Shown: in pieces, positions 1 to 7,552 of the stretch
How the letters are laid out: each line of letters opens with the position of its first letter
Position numbering within the stretch: the stretch's first letter is position 1
NCBI RefSeq assembly: GCF_006334915.2
Contig: NZ_VDMA02000003.1
Location: forward strand, 124,001-188,000
Length of the DNA stretch: 64,000 nucleotides
DNA from: Microbispora catharanthi
Lineage (GTDB): Bacteria > Actinomycetota > Actinomycetes > Streptosporangiales > Streptosporangiaceae
Direction: 5' to 3'
Made by a program: the position numbers and the translations under genes
Notes under the pieces: model-generated
Database searches by the model: none
What the model was told of the DNA's origin: nothing
Seen by the model: the letters and a program-made list of their open reading frames with translations, nothing else

Positions 1-315
1 GCCGATCCACCACCGGCGCGCCCGGTAGGCCACCACGGGGAACGACACCGTGAAGAACCGGGCGACCTCCCTCCAGGCCGGGCTGTGGGCGCCCGTGACG
101 GCCGAGCGCGCCCTCGCCACCAGCGCCGACAGGCGCCCGACGAGAAGGGCGTCGGACGATCCCGACCGCACGATGGACAGGTGGGTCGCCGCCCGCTGGT
201 AGAGCTCGACCAGCTCGTCGACCTCCGCGCCGCGCAGCCTGCGCTGCCGCCGCACGAGGTCGTCCAACCGGTCCCAGGACGGCTTGCTCGCGGCGACGAA
301 CGCATCGATGTCCAC
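1..315 (-). CDS. Stage II sporulation protein M (SpoIIM) family protein, partial
   Basis: The reverse strand reads 105 codons from a GTG start at 315 and runs off the left edge, so only the N-terminal cytosolic part is present. It opens VDIDAFVAASKPSWDRLDDL and continues with VDELVELYQRAATHLSIVRS and VTGAHSPAWREVARFFT, the usual opening of actinobacterial SpoIIM-domain membrane proteins, just before the first expected membrane segment. In Bacillus SpoIIM belongs to the DMP peptidoglycan-hydrolase complex of engulfment; the role of the actinobacterial relatives is not established. It is divergent from an RDD-family gene starting 40 bases away, a pairing commonly seen in actinomycetes. Family assignment is firm; function is inferred. 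Confidence 0.85.
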   Translation of the reverse strand, partial: MDIDAFVAASKPSWDRLDDLVRRQRRLRGAEVDELVELYQRAATHLSIVRSGSSDALLVGRLSALVARARSAVTGAHSPAWREVARFFTVSFPVVAYRARRWWIG

Positions 316-355
316 GGATCGGACCTTATCGGCGAGAGCCAGTAGGGTGCGCAGT

Positions 356-1252
356 GTGTCCGAAGTCGTGACCGGCGAGGCGGTCGTCGTAGAGGTTCGC
401 GTCGCCCAGCTTCCCAGCCGCGCCCTGGCCTTCCTCATCGACTGGGCCGTCCAGTGGGCCGTGATCATCCTGGCCGTCGTGCTGGTCGCGCAGGCATCCC
501 TGGTGACCGACGAGTCGCTGGCCACCGGCCTGCTCATCCTGTTCGTCGTGCTGGTCACGGTGGGCTATCCGGTCGCGTTCGAGACGATCACCAGGGGCCG
601 CTCGCTGGGCAAGCTCGCCCTCGGCCTGCGCGTGGTGAGCGACGACGGCGGGCCGGAGCGCTTCCGGCAGGCGCTGTTCCGCGGGCTCGCCGGGTTCCTG
701 GAGTTCTGGACGTTCGTCGGCGCTCCCGCGCTCATCACGTCACTCCTCAACCAGCGTGGCAAACGCCTCGGGGACGTCTTCGCGGGGACGACCGTCATCG
801 GGGAGCGTTCGCCGCACCAGGCCCCGCCGCCGGAGATGCCTCCGTCGCTCGCGTCGTGGGCCGCGACGCTGGAGCTGTCCGGGCTGTCCGACGACCTGGC
901 CAACACCGCCCGGCAGTACCTGTCCCGGTGGCACGACCTCAGCCCGCGGACACGGGACGAGATGGGGCTGCGTGTGGCCGGGCAGATCAGCGCACAGGTG
1001 GCGCCGCCGCCCCCGCCCGGCGTTCCGCCGTACGCCTATCTGGCCGCCGTGCTGGCCGGACGCAGGCGCCGTGAGGAGATGCGGCTCGCCCGGGCTCGTT
1101 CCACGCCCCCGCCGTACGGCCCCCAGGGGCAGAGCCCGCAGGGATACGGCCCGCAGGGGTACGGCGTGCCGACGCCGGCCCCGCCGCGGGAGGCGGGACC
1201 GCCGCGCGGAGAGACTCCGACGACATCGGGAGGATTTGTTCCACCCGTTTAG
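356..1252 (+). CDS. RDD family membrane protein
   Basis: This is a 298-residue membrane protein of the RDD family, named for conserved Arg and Asp residues. LPSRALAFLIDW carries the characteristic R and D of the first helix, and TRGRSLGKLALGLRVV is the family's loop motif. Three or so hydrophobic segments occupy about residues 25-160, followed by a long soluble tail that ends in a Pro/Gly/Gln-rich repeat (YGPQGQ, YGPQGYG). The GTG at 356 is chosen because it has a purine-rich stretch (agtaggg) upstream and avoids overlapping the divergent SpoIIM gene; an in-frame start at 284 would overlap it. Some RDD proteins have been linked to ion transport, but the substrate here is unknown. Confidence 0.85.
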   Translation: MSEVVTGEAVVVEVRVAQLPSRALAFLIDWAVQWAVIILAVVLVAQASLVTDESLATGLLILFVVLVTVGYPVAFETITRGRSLGKLALGLRVVSDDGGPERFRQALFRGLAGFLEFWTFVGAPALITSLLNQRGKRLGDVFAGTTVIGERSPHQAPPPEMPPSLASWAATLELSGLSDDLANTARQYLSRWHDLSPRTRDEMGLRVAGQISAQVAPPPPPGVPPYAYLAAVLAGRRRREEMRLARARSTPPPYGPQGQSPQGYGPQGYGVPTPAPPREAGPPRGETPTTSGGFVPPV

Positions 1253-1320
1253 GTGTAGACCCCGATTTGCGGGGCACCTGTGGTCATTGCAGGTCATGGG
1301 GCATACCTGCAGTGGGGTTG

Positions 1321-1373
1321 AGGCGGGCATCGCCGGTGCGTTGAGGGAGAGGCCGCACCGGAGATGCCCGCCT
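1321..1373. terminator. Bidirectional hairpin terminator between convergent genes
   Basis: AGGCGGGCAT (1321-1330) pairs perfectly with ATGCCCGCCT (1364-1373), and inside it CCGGTGCG (1333-1340) pairs with CGCACCGG (1354-1361), with a 2x2 internal loop and a 13-base apical loop. It lies between the convergent ends of the RDD gene and the LVIVD-repeat gene. The T-tract on either side is weak, as usual in high-GC actinobacteria. Confidence 0.8.
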
Positions 1374-1387
1374 CCGTTTCTGTGTGG

Positions 1388-2788
1388 CTAATGCCTGCCG
1401 TGCTCGCGGTACGAGCCCTGACTCTGCACGTTGAGGATGTCCGTCTTCGCGCTCTTGGCCTGGTTCGTACGGGGGTCGTCGATCCTCAGGACGTCGAGTC
1501 CCTTGTTGAAGTCGCTGCCGTAGATGTAGCCGTTGTAGTAGTAGGCCGACCAGAAGCCGCCGCTCAGCGGCTGCGACCACGGGCCGCGCTCGAAGTAGCC
1601 GATCTCCTGCGGGTGCGCGGAGTCGGTGAAGTCCCAGATGGAGACGCCGCCCTGGTACCACGCCTGCACCATGATGTCGCGGCCCTTGACCGGGATCAGC
1701 GAGCCGTTGTGCGCGACGCAGTTCTCGGTGTCGGCCTGGTAGCGGCCGATCTTGAAGTAGCTCCTGAAGGTGAGCTTGTTGCCGGGAGCGATGTCGTAGA
1801 CGGCGTCGGCGCCGCGGTTCGGGCCGATCGCCTCGTTGCAGGTCGCCGCGCCGCCGCCGCCGAGTTCGTCGGTGAAGACCACCTTGGTGCCGTCGTTGTT
1901 GAACGTCGCCGAGTGCCAGAAGGCGAAGTTCTCGTCGTCGCGCACGACGTCGAGGACCTTCGGATGCTCGGGATCGCGGATGTCCATCAGGATGCCGTCG
2001 CCCATGCAGGCGCCCGCCGCCAGGCCCTTCTCCGGGTAGGCGGTGATGTCGTGGCAGCCGGTCGTCGCGGACGTGCCGTAGGGGTAGGGCTGCTTGTCAC
2101 CCGGGTTGCCGCCGTCCGGGAACAGCACGGGCGCCGCCACGACGGACGCGGCGGTCGGGTTCTTCAGCGGGACCTTGATGATGGAGATCAGGTCGTGCGG
2201 CGGCTGACAGTCGGGGAAGGCCGCCGACGGGCTGTAGGAGGAGACGTAGATGTAGACGTTCTCGCCCCTCATGTCCGGCACGAGGGTGTGGGTGTGGGAC
2301 CCGCAGTTCGTCTCCACCGACTTGATGTACTTCGGGTTCGACTTGTCGCTGACGTCGAAGATGCGGACGCCTTCCCAGGACTCCTTGACCGACGCCGGCT
2401 GGGCCGTGCTGGCGCACGAGTCGTTGTTGCGGGAGGAGTCGACGGACCCGAACAGCAGGTCGCCGTACACGGACATGTCCATCTGGGAGCCGGGGCAGAC
2501 CACCGAGCTCACCACCGCGGGCCGCTTCGGGTTCCCGATGTCGAAGATCGTGAACCCGCCGTAGTTGCCGACATAGGCGTAGTCGCCCTGGAAGGCCATG
2601 TCGGTGTTGATGGTGCCCGTCAGGGCGGCCGGGGTCGGGACGTTCGCGACGTGCGTGACGTTCGGGCTCATCGCGATCTCGTCCGGGGCCAGCACGTCGG
2701 CGGCCTGTGCGGGACCTGCGGACAGGGCCAGGACGACCGCCGCTCCTGCCACGGCCAGCGCACGACCGCTGCGGCGTAAGGTGAACAA
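1388..2788 (-). CDS. Secreted LVIVD repeat-containing protein
   Basis: A 466-residue secreted protein built of LVIVD repeats, the beta-propeller-like motif seen here as DYAYVGNYGGFTIFDIGNP, GVRIFDVSDKSNP, GILMDIRDPEHP and GVSIWDFTDSAHP. A signal peptide with a hydrophobic core and AQA-type cleavage site covers about the first 30 residues. Many conserved Cys and His residues (for example NCGSHTHTL) suggest disulphides or metal binding. The TTG at 2788 is preferred because GGAGGA sits eight bases upstream; the ATG at 2803 has no Shine-Dalgarno and would add five residues. It is divergent from a DUF305 lipoprotein. The family's biochemical role is unknown; a cell-surface adhesion or scaffold role is a guess. 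Confidence 0.85.
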   Translation of the reverse strand: MFTLRRSGRALAVAGAAVVLALSAGPAQAADVLAPDEIAMSPNVTHVANVPTPAALTGTINTDMAFQGDYAYVGNYGGFTIFDIGNPKRPAVVSSVVCPGSQMDMSVYGDLLFGSVDSSRNNDSCASTAQPASVKESWEGVRIFDVSDKSNPKYIKSVETNCGSHTHTLVPDMRGENVYIYVSSYSPSAAFPDCQPPHDLISIIKVPLKNPTAASVVAAPVLFPDGGNPGDKQPYPYGTSATTGCHDITAYPEKGLAAGACMGDGILMDIRDPEHPKVLDVVRDDENFAFWHSATFNNDGTKVVFTDELGGGGAATCNEAIGPNRGADAVYDIAPGNKLTFRSYFKIGRYQADTENCVAHNGSLIPVKGRDIMVQAWYQGGVSIWDFTDSAHPQEIGYFERGPWSQPLSGGFWSAYYYNGYIYGSDFNKGLDVLRIDDPRTNQAKSAKTDILNVQSQGSYREHGRH

Positions 2789-2894
2789 CTCGCTGTCCTC
2801 CATATAAGAGGGAGATAAATGATCAGATCGTCACCTTTGACAGGGATGTCCCGCCAGTCGTCAATCTGTCAAGAAAACTGGCACATGTCGCCCT

Positions 2895-2923
2895 TTGACC
2901 TATTGCCCATGTCGGGTTAGCGT
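2895..2923 (+). promoter_or_regulatory. Candidate promoter for the DUF305 lipoprotein
   Basis: TTGACC (2895-2900) and TAGCGT (2918-2923) are separated by 17 bases, a good match to the vegetative actinobacterial -35/-10 pattern, and lie 36 bases before the GTG at 2959. The same divergent region holds an inverted repeat, TTGACAG (2837-2843) with CTGTCAA (2866-2872), which could be an operator for the divergent LVIVD gene. Confidence 0.5.
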
Positions 2924-2958
2924 CGTGATCTCCATACGCTCCGTGACAGGGAGGCAGG

Positions 2959-3609
2959 GTGCGAATCGCATGGCAGGGCGGGGCGCGACTGGGGCTCGTC
3001 CTCACGGCCGGCGCCGCGTTCTTCCTGAGCGCCTGCGCGGAGGACGTACGCGAGAGTGCCCCCGTCTCGACCGCCCCCGTGATCGCGCCCGGCCGGCCCG
3101 GCGAGGAGGCCAGGACCCTGAGCCCCGCCGAGGCCGCCACCGCGGTCCCCTCCCCCACGATCAACGCGGCCGACGTGCGGTACGTCCAGGACATGATCGT
3201 CCATCACCGGCAGGCGCTGGACATGGCGGCCCTGGCGGCCTCACGGGCCTCCTCCGCCAAGCTGAAGGCGCTCGCGGCCCGCATCCATGACGTGCAGGAG
3301 CCGGAGATCCGCGTCATGACGTCCTGGCTCGACCGGGAACGCCTCCCGCGGCCCGACCACCACGCGGACCACCACGACATGCCGGGCATGGCCACCCCGG
3401 AGCAGATGAACGCGCTCAGGGCGGCGTCCGGCGTCACGTTCGACGGTCTGTTCCTCCAGATGATGGTCGCCCACCACGAGGGCGCCATCACGATGGCAAC
3501 CCGCGCGCTCACCGAGGGCTCGCATCTCACGGTCGAGCAGTGGGCCACCGACGTGATCGCCGAACAGACCGCCGAGATCCGGCGGATGCGCGAGATGCAG
3601 GGGACCTGA
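2959..3609 (+). CDS. DUF305 domain lipoprotein
   Basis: A 216-residue lipoprotein. A short signal peptide ends in lipobox LSAC with the lipidated Cys at position 26. A Pro/Ala linker leads to a DUF305 domain from about residue 73, with two matching halves, YVQDMIVHHRQALDMA and LFLQMMVAHHEGAITMA, each carrying the paired His typical of this four-helix, ferritin-like family. A His-rich loop (DHHADHHDMPGM) between them suggests metal binding, and some DUF305 proteins are associated with copper. GGGAGG lies four bases upstream of the GTG start. The divergent pairing with an LVIVD protein suggests a shared envelope role, but no substrate can be named. Confidence 0.9.
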   Translation: MRIAWQGGARLGLVLTAGAAFFLSACAEDVRESAPVSTAPVIAPGRPGEEARTLSPAEAATAVPSPTINAADVRYVQDMIVHHRQALDMAALAASRASSAKLKALAARIHDVQEPEIRVMTSWLDRERLPRPDHHADHHDMPGMATPEQMNALRAASGVTFDGLFLQMMVAHHEGAITMATRALTEGSHLTVEQWATDVIAEQTAEIRRMREMQGT

Positions 3610-3623
3610 CCCTCCCCCGCGCT

Positions 3624-3675
3624 TCACCTCGCCGGTCGCGCCACGTCACCGGTCGCGTTACCTCACCGGTAATCG
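3624..3675. repeat. 17-bp tandem repeat, about three copies
   Basis: Units TCACCTCGCCGGTCGCG (3624-3640) and CCACGTCACCGGTCGCG (3641-3657), followed by a diverged third copy (TTACCTCACCGGTAATCG), fill most of the short gap after the DUF305 gene. No function is evident. Confidence 0.6.
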
Positions 3676-3708
3676 ACCCATCGCGCCCGAGTCCACAAGA
3701 GTTGCGGC

Positions 3709-4125
3709 ATGAGTAGTGACACTTATGACGTCGTGGAAGAGTTGCTGCGCCGCATGGCGGAGGGCGATCACGACCGCACGGCGGAGCTGTTCGCCGAGCC
3801 CGTGGACTGGCGGCTCTCCTGGCCCGCCGAGGGGCATTCGGCGGTTCCCTGGATCCGGCCCCGGTCCAGCCGGGCCGAGGTGGCCGACCATTTCCGGTCG
3901 CTGGAGGCCCATCACGTGCCCGAACTCAACGGCACGTCCGTGACGCGGATCCTGGTCGACGGGACGCACGCCGTCGTGCTCGGAGAGATCGCGCAGACGG
4001 TCCGGGCCGGAGGCACCGCCTACACCTCGCCTTTCGCGCTGCACCTCACCGTCGAAGACGGGCTCATCACCCGCTATCACATCTACGAGGACAGCCTTAC
4101 TGTCGCGCGAGCTCTCAGCACCTGA
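3709..4125 (+). CDS. NTF2-like (SnoaL-type) family protein
   Basis: A 138-residue single-domain protein of the nuclear transport factor 2-like superfamily. It begins with a helix typical of the fold (VVEELLRRMAEGDHDRTAEL) and has the cone-forming strands and the closing motif LTVEDGLITRYHIYEDSLTV, in which YHIYED resembles the common RxFxD/YxxYxD end of SnoaL proteins. Such proteins act as small hydrolases, isomerases, cyclases or non-catalytic ligand binders. No neighbouring gene indicates a substrate. It is followed convergently by a response regulator 32 bases away. Fold is confident; function is unknown. Confidence 0.85.
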   Translation: MSSDTYDVVEELLRRMAEGDHDRTAELFAEPVDWRLSWPAEGHSAVPWIRPRSSRAEVADHFRSLEAHHVPELNGTSVTRILVDGTHAVVLGEIAQTVRAGGTAYTSPFALHLTVEDGLITRYHIYEDSLTVARALST

Positions 4126-4157
4126 GACGCCACACCGTTCGCCCCGCACGGCAAGGC

Positions 4158-4814
4158 TCAGGCGAGCCGATACCCCACGCCCGGTGTCGTCGTGACGACC
4201 GGTGGCTCGCCGAGCTTGCGGCGCAACCGCCCCATCGTCACGGTCACCGTGTTGGTGAACGGGTCCGCGTTCTCGTCCCAGACCTGCTCCAGCAGAGCCT
4301 CCGTGCTGAGGAAGCCGGGACTCGCCCGCATCAGCGCCTGCAGCAGGGCGAACTCCTTCACGGAGAGGTTCAGCCGCCGGCCGTCGCGCACCGCGGTCCG
4401 GCGCACCGGGTCCAGCTCGATCCCGGCGGCGTGCAGGGTCCGCGGCTGCGCGCTCGGCCTGCGGCGGGCCAGCGCCTGGATGCGCAGGATCAGCTCCGGG
4501 AAGTGGAACGGCTTGACGAGGTAGTCGTCCGCGCCGAGGGTCAGGCCGCTGACGCGGTCGTCGGGTGTCCCGGCCGCGGTCAGCATCAGCACCATCGGGC
4601 GGTCCGGCCGCTCGGTGATCATCTGGCAGAGCGCGTCGCCGTGCAGGCCGGGCAGGTCGCGGTCCAGGACCACCACGTCGTACGCCGTGAGGTCCAGTTT
4701 GGCGGCGGCGGACAACCCGTCGTGGCTGATGTCGACGGCCATCGCCTGGTCGCGCAGGCCCTCGGCGACGACCTCGGCGAGCGACCGCTCGTCCTCGACG
4801 ACCAGGATCCTCAC
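4158..4814 (-). CDS. OmpR-family response regulator
   Basis: A 218-residue DNA-binding response regulator. The receiver domain (1-115) has the acidic pair in VVEDE, phospho-acceptor Asp51 in VVLDRDLPG and Lys101 in YLVKPF. The C-terminal winged helix (about 125-218) contains LNLSVKEFALLQALM, the NTVTVTMGRLRRKL recognition region and the closing TTPGVGYRL. It is the downstream partner of the sensor kinase, whose stop overlaps its start by four bases (ATGA). The divergently transcribed membrane protein beyond the kinase is a plausible target, because such pairs often control an adjacent transporter. Confidence 0.95.
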   Translation of the reverse strand: MRILVVEDERSLAEVVAEGLRDQAMAVDISHDGLSAAAKLDLTAYDVVVLDRDLPGLHGDALCQMITERPDRPMVLMLTAAGTPDDRVSGLTLGADDYLVKPFHFPELILRIQALARRRPSAQPRTLHAAGIELDPVRRTAVRDGRRLNLSVKEFALLQALMRASPGFLSTEALLEQVWDENADPFTNTVTVTMGRLRRKLGEPPVVTTTPGVGYRLA

Positions 4815-5974
4815 GGCCGCACCTCGGCCGGGACCGGGACGTACGGCAGCGCGATCGACACCCGCAGGCCGCCCTCCGGCCGGGCGAGCAGTTCGAGCCG
4901 CCCGCCGTGCGCCGCCGCGATCGCCGCCACGATGGACAGCCCGAGGCCGGAGCCGTTCTCGGATCCGGTTCGATCGGCGCCGAGCCGCTCGAAGGGCCGC
5001 GCGAGCCGGTCCACGTCCCGCTGGTCGAGTACGTGTCCGCCGGTCTGCACAACGAGCCGGACCTCGGCGTCCTCCCGGAAGGTCTCCACCTGGATCCAGC
5101 CGTCCTCCTCGTTGTGCGCCACGGCGTTGTCGATCACGTTCTCCACCATCCGGGCAAGCAGGGCGGTATCGCCCCGGATGAGCATGCCGGGCCGCAGATC
5201 CTCGGTCACGCTCAGCCGTCTCGCCGCGATCCCGGCCCCGCGGTCGCTCACCGCCTGCGCGACCAGCCGGGCCACGTCGACCTCAGCGGCGCCGGCGAGC
5301 GTGCCGTGCTGCGCGCGGGCCAGCATGAGGAAGCCGTCGAGCAGCTGATCCACACGGTCCAGCTGCGTACGCAGCCGGTCGCCCAGGGCGAGCGTCTGCG
5401 GCGCCGCACCGGGCTTGGCCACCGCGACGTCCACCGACGCCCGCATGGTCGCCAACGGGGTCCGCAGCTCGTGTGAGGCGTTGGCGACGAACCGGCGCTG
5501 GGCGGCGAAGGACGCCTCCAGCCGCTCCAGAAGGCCGTCGATGGTGTCGGCCAGGTCCTTCACCTCGTCCGCCGGGCCGCTGACGCCCAGCCGCTGGTCA
5601 AGGTTGTCGGCGGAGATGCGCCGGGTCGCCGCCGTGATCACCCGCAGCGGGCGCAGCACCCGGCGGGCAAGCGCCCGGCCGGCCAGCACGGAGACGACCG
5701 CCATCACCGTCAGCGCGAGCAGGGAACCGATCAGCAGCTGCCGGGAGTGCTGCGCGTTCACCTCGGCCAGTTGCTCCTGCAGATGGCGAACCTGCTGGTA
5801 TATCGCGTCCGTGCCGCCGTCGGCGGGTGGTCGCAGGCCCGCGGGGGCGGTGGACCTTCCCCCGCCGGCGAGCAGGAAGGTGAGAGCCAGCAGCCCGATT
5901 CCGGATATGAGGAACACTCCGGCGTACAAGATTGTGAACCGGAGTCCCACGGTCCCGTTGCGCAGCCTGATCAC
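4811..5974 (-). CDS. Sensor histidine kinase (HAMP, HisKA, HATPase)
   Basis: A 387-residue membrane kinase partnering the overlapping OmpR-type regulator. Transmembrane helices at about 13-36 and 80-103 flank a short extracytoplasmic loop of about 45 residues. A HAMP linker follows, then a HisKA domain with NASHELRTPL (phospho-His168), then an HATPase domain with N-box ENVIDNAVAHN and G2 box GSGLGLSIV. The G1 box reads QTGG where DNG is classical; this variant is common in actinobacterial kinases. The GTG at 5974 is chosen because an ATG at 6067 would overlap the divergent gene; the GGAGG upstream is unusually close, so the start is uncertain. The signal sensed is unknown. Confidence 0.93.
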   Translation of the reverse strand: MIRLRNGTVGLRFTILYAGVFLISGIGLLALTFLLAGGGRSTAPAGLRPPADGGTDAIYQQVRHLQEQLAEVNAQHSRQLLIGSLLALTVMAVVSVLAGRALARRVLRPLRVITAATRRISADNLDQRLGVSGPADEVKDLADTIDGLLERLEASFAAQRRFVANASHELRTPLATMRASVDVAVAKPGAAPQTLALGDRLRTQLDRVDQLLDGFLMLARAQHGTLAGAAEVDVARLVAQAVSDRGAGIAARRLSVTEDLRPGMLIRGDTALLARMVENVIDNAVAHNEEDGWIQVETFREDAEVRLVVQTGGHVLDQRDVDRLARPFERLGADRTGSENGSGLGLSIVAAIAAAHGGRLELLARPEGGLRVSIALPYVPVPAEVRP

Positions 5975-5996
5975 GCCTCCAGGATGCCCGGCCGGA

Positions 5997-6037
5997 CCTA
6001 ACAACAGGGTGACAGGAGCGGTTCTGATGGTGTTAGG
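5997..6037. promoter_or_regulatory. Inverted repeat between sensor kinase and orphan permease
   Basis: CCTAACA (5997-6003) and TGTTAGG (6031-6037) form a perfect seven-base inverted repeat with a 27-base spacer in the divergent region between the kinase start and the ATG at 6060. Its position suits autoregulation or regulation of the membrane protein by the OmpR-type regulator. The repeat is visible; its role is inference. Confidence 0.35.
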
Positions 6038-6059
6038 CCCGCCCCCGTAGAACGACGAC

Positions 6060-7538
6060 ATGCTCACCGGAGAACTTCTTCACCGGGAATGGACGGCCTT
6101 CCGCCGCCCCGCCCGGCTGATCGCCCTGACCGCGGCGGCGCTCGTCGTGATCGCCGCCGGCCTGCTCTACGCCTTCGGCAGCCAGACGTCCTGCGACGGG
6201 CCCTGCCCGAGGGATGGAATCGCCGCGGACGGGTCGACGGTCGGCGACCAGTTCTGGTTCCTGCACCACGACCTCGGCCCGCGGGGCTCCATCACCGTAC
6301 GGATGACCTCGATGACCGGCACGATCACCTACCCTCCGCCCGACCACGACAAGATCGTCCCGGGCCTGGTGCCGTGGGCGAAGGCCGGGATCATCGTCAA
6401 GGACGGCGTCCGGCAGGGCTCCTCCTATGCGGCGCTCATGATGACCGGCGGCCACGGCGTGCGGATGCAGTACGACTACCGCAACGACATCGCCGGGAGC
6501 GCGGGCGGCCTCTCGCCGCGATACCCGCGCTGGCTGCGCCTGACGCGATCCGGCGACACCGTCACCGGCGCCGAGTCGGCCGACGGCCGGCTTTGGCACA
6601 CCGTCGGGACGGTGAAGCTGGCCGGACTCCCGGAGACGGCGCAGGTCGGGTTGTTCGCCGCGTCCCCCGGCGACCTCACGCTGCGGAAGGTCGGATTGGG
6701 CGGAGCGGTCGAGGAGGTCCGCTTCACCCAGGCCACCGGCGTCTTCGATCACGTCACCCTGGCGGGCGCGTCCGCCGGCGCGTGGCGCAGCGAGGCCGTC
6801 GGCGAGATGAACCACACCGACTGGGAGAAGTACCACAACGCATCCGGCGTGGTCGAGAAGGACGGCGTCATCACCGTGAGCGGGACCGGTGACATCGGCC
6901 CGAGCGGGAGCGAGGGCGAGAGCACCGTCGAGAGGTTGCTGTCCGGCCTGGTGATCGCACTGATCATCGTCGTCGTCCTGGCCGCCCGATTCGGCGCCCG
7001 GGCCGGCACATCGGCCTCTCGCCGCGTTCTGGCCGCTCGGGCTGTGGTGGTCGGCGCCGCGACCTTCGTGACCGGGCTCGCCGCCGTCGGGGTGGTCCTG
7101 CCGGCCGGTGTCGCGATCCTGAGCGGCAACGGCGTCCCCGTGCAGCTGGTCTCTCCGCTGACCGGCGTCCGGGTCGTCGTCGGGATCGCGGCGGTGCTCG
7201 CGCTCTGCGGTGTCCTGTCGTACGGACTGGGCGTCCTGCTGCGGCGTGGCTGGGCGGCCGTCGTCCTCGCGCTGTCGCTCGTCGCCGTGCCCTACGCGGT
7301 GACCGCGGTCCCGTTCCTGCCCGACGTCGTGTCGCGATGGCTGCTGCGGCTCACCCCGGCAGCGGGCTTCGCCGTCAAGCAGACGGCAGTGGAGTATCCG
7401 CAGGTGATCGCCCACTACGCGCCGTCCGCCGGATACTTCCCGCTCCCCGGCTGGGCCGGCTTCGCCGTGTTGTGCGCGTACACGCTGGCGGTGGTGTGGC
7501 CGGCCGTGAAGCGCAGGCCGGGCGACCAGCCGATGTGA
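6060..7538 (+). CDS. ABC-2-type membrane protein with large extracytoplasmic domain
   Basis: A 492-residue membrane protein. It has one N-terminal helix (about 20-43), a roughly 240-residue extracytoplasmic domain and about five C-terminal helices (from about 295). The outer domain contains GDQFWFLHHDLGPRGSITVR, WAKAGIIVKDG and YPRWLRLTRSGDTVTG, features of DUF1349/laminin-G-like beta-sandwiches that often bind carbohydrate. The split topology (one helix, ectodomain, helix bundle) is that of ABC-2-type permeases. No ATP-binding subunit is adjacent, and no clear Shine-Dalgarno precedes the ATG, so it may be weakly or leaderlessly translated. It lies divergently next to a two-component pair that may sense envelope stress. 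Family call is moderate; export substrate unknown. Confidence 0.7.
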   Translation: MLTGELLHREWTAFRRPARLIALTAAALVVIAAGLLYAFGSQTSCDGPCPRDGIAADGSTVGDQFWFLHHDLGPRGSITVRMTSMTGTITYPPPDHDKIVPGLVPWAKAGIIVKDGVRQGSSYAALMMTGGHGVRMQYDYRNDIAGSAGGLSPRYPRWLRLTRSGDTVTGAESADGRLWHTVGTVKLAGLPETAQVGLFAASPGDLTLRKVGLGGAVEEVRFTQATGVFDHVTLAGASAGAWRSEAVGEMNHTDWEKYHNASGVVEKDGVITVSGTGDIGPSGSEGESTVERLLSGLVIALIIVVVLAARFGARAGTSASRRVLAARAVVVGAATFVTGLAAVGVVLPAGVAILSGNGVPVQLVSPLTGVRVVVGIAAVLALCGVLSYGLGVLLRRGWAAVVLALSLVAVPYAVTAVPFLPDVVSRWLLRLTPAAGFAVKQTAVEYPQVIAHYAPSAGYFPLPGWAGFAVLCAYTLAVVWPAVKRRPGDQPM

Positions 7539-7552
7539 CGGCCGCGGTGGCC

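Noticed and set aside
4811-5974. A pseudokinase, because the G1 box reads QTGG instead of DNG
   Set aside because: Similar NTG-type variants are common in active actinobacterial kinases, and the His, N and G2 boxes are intact.
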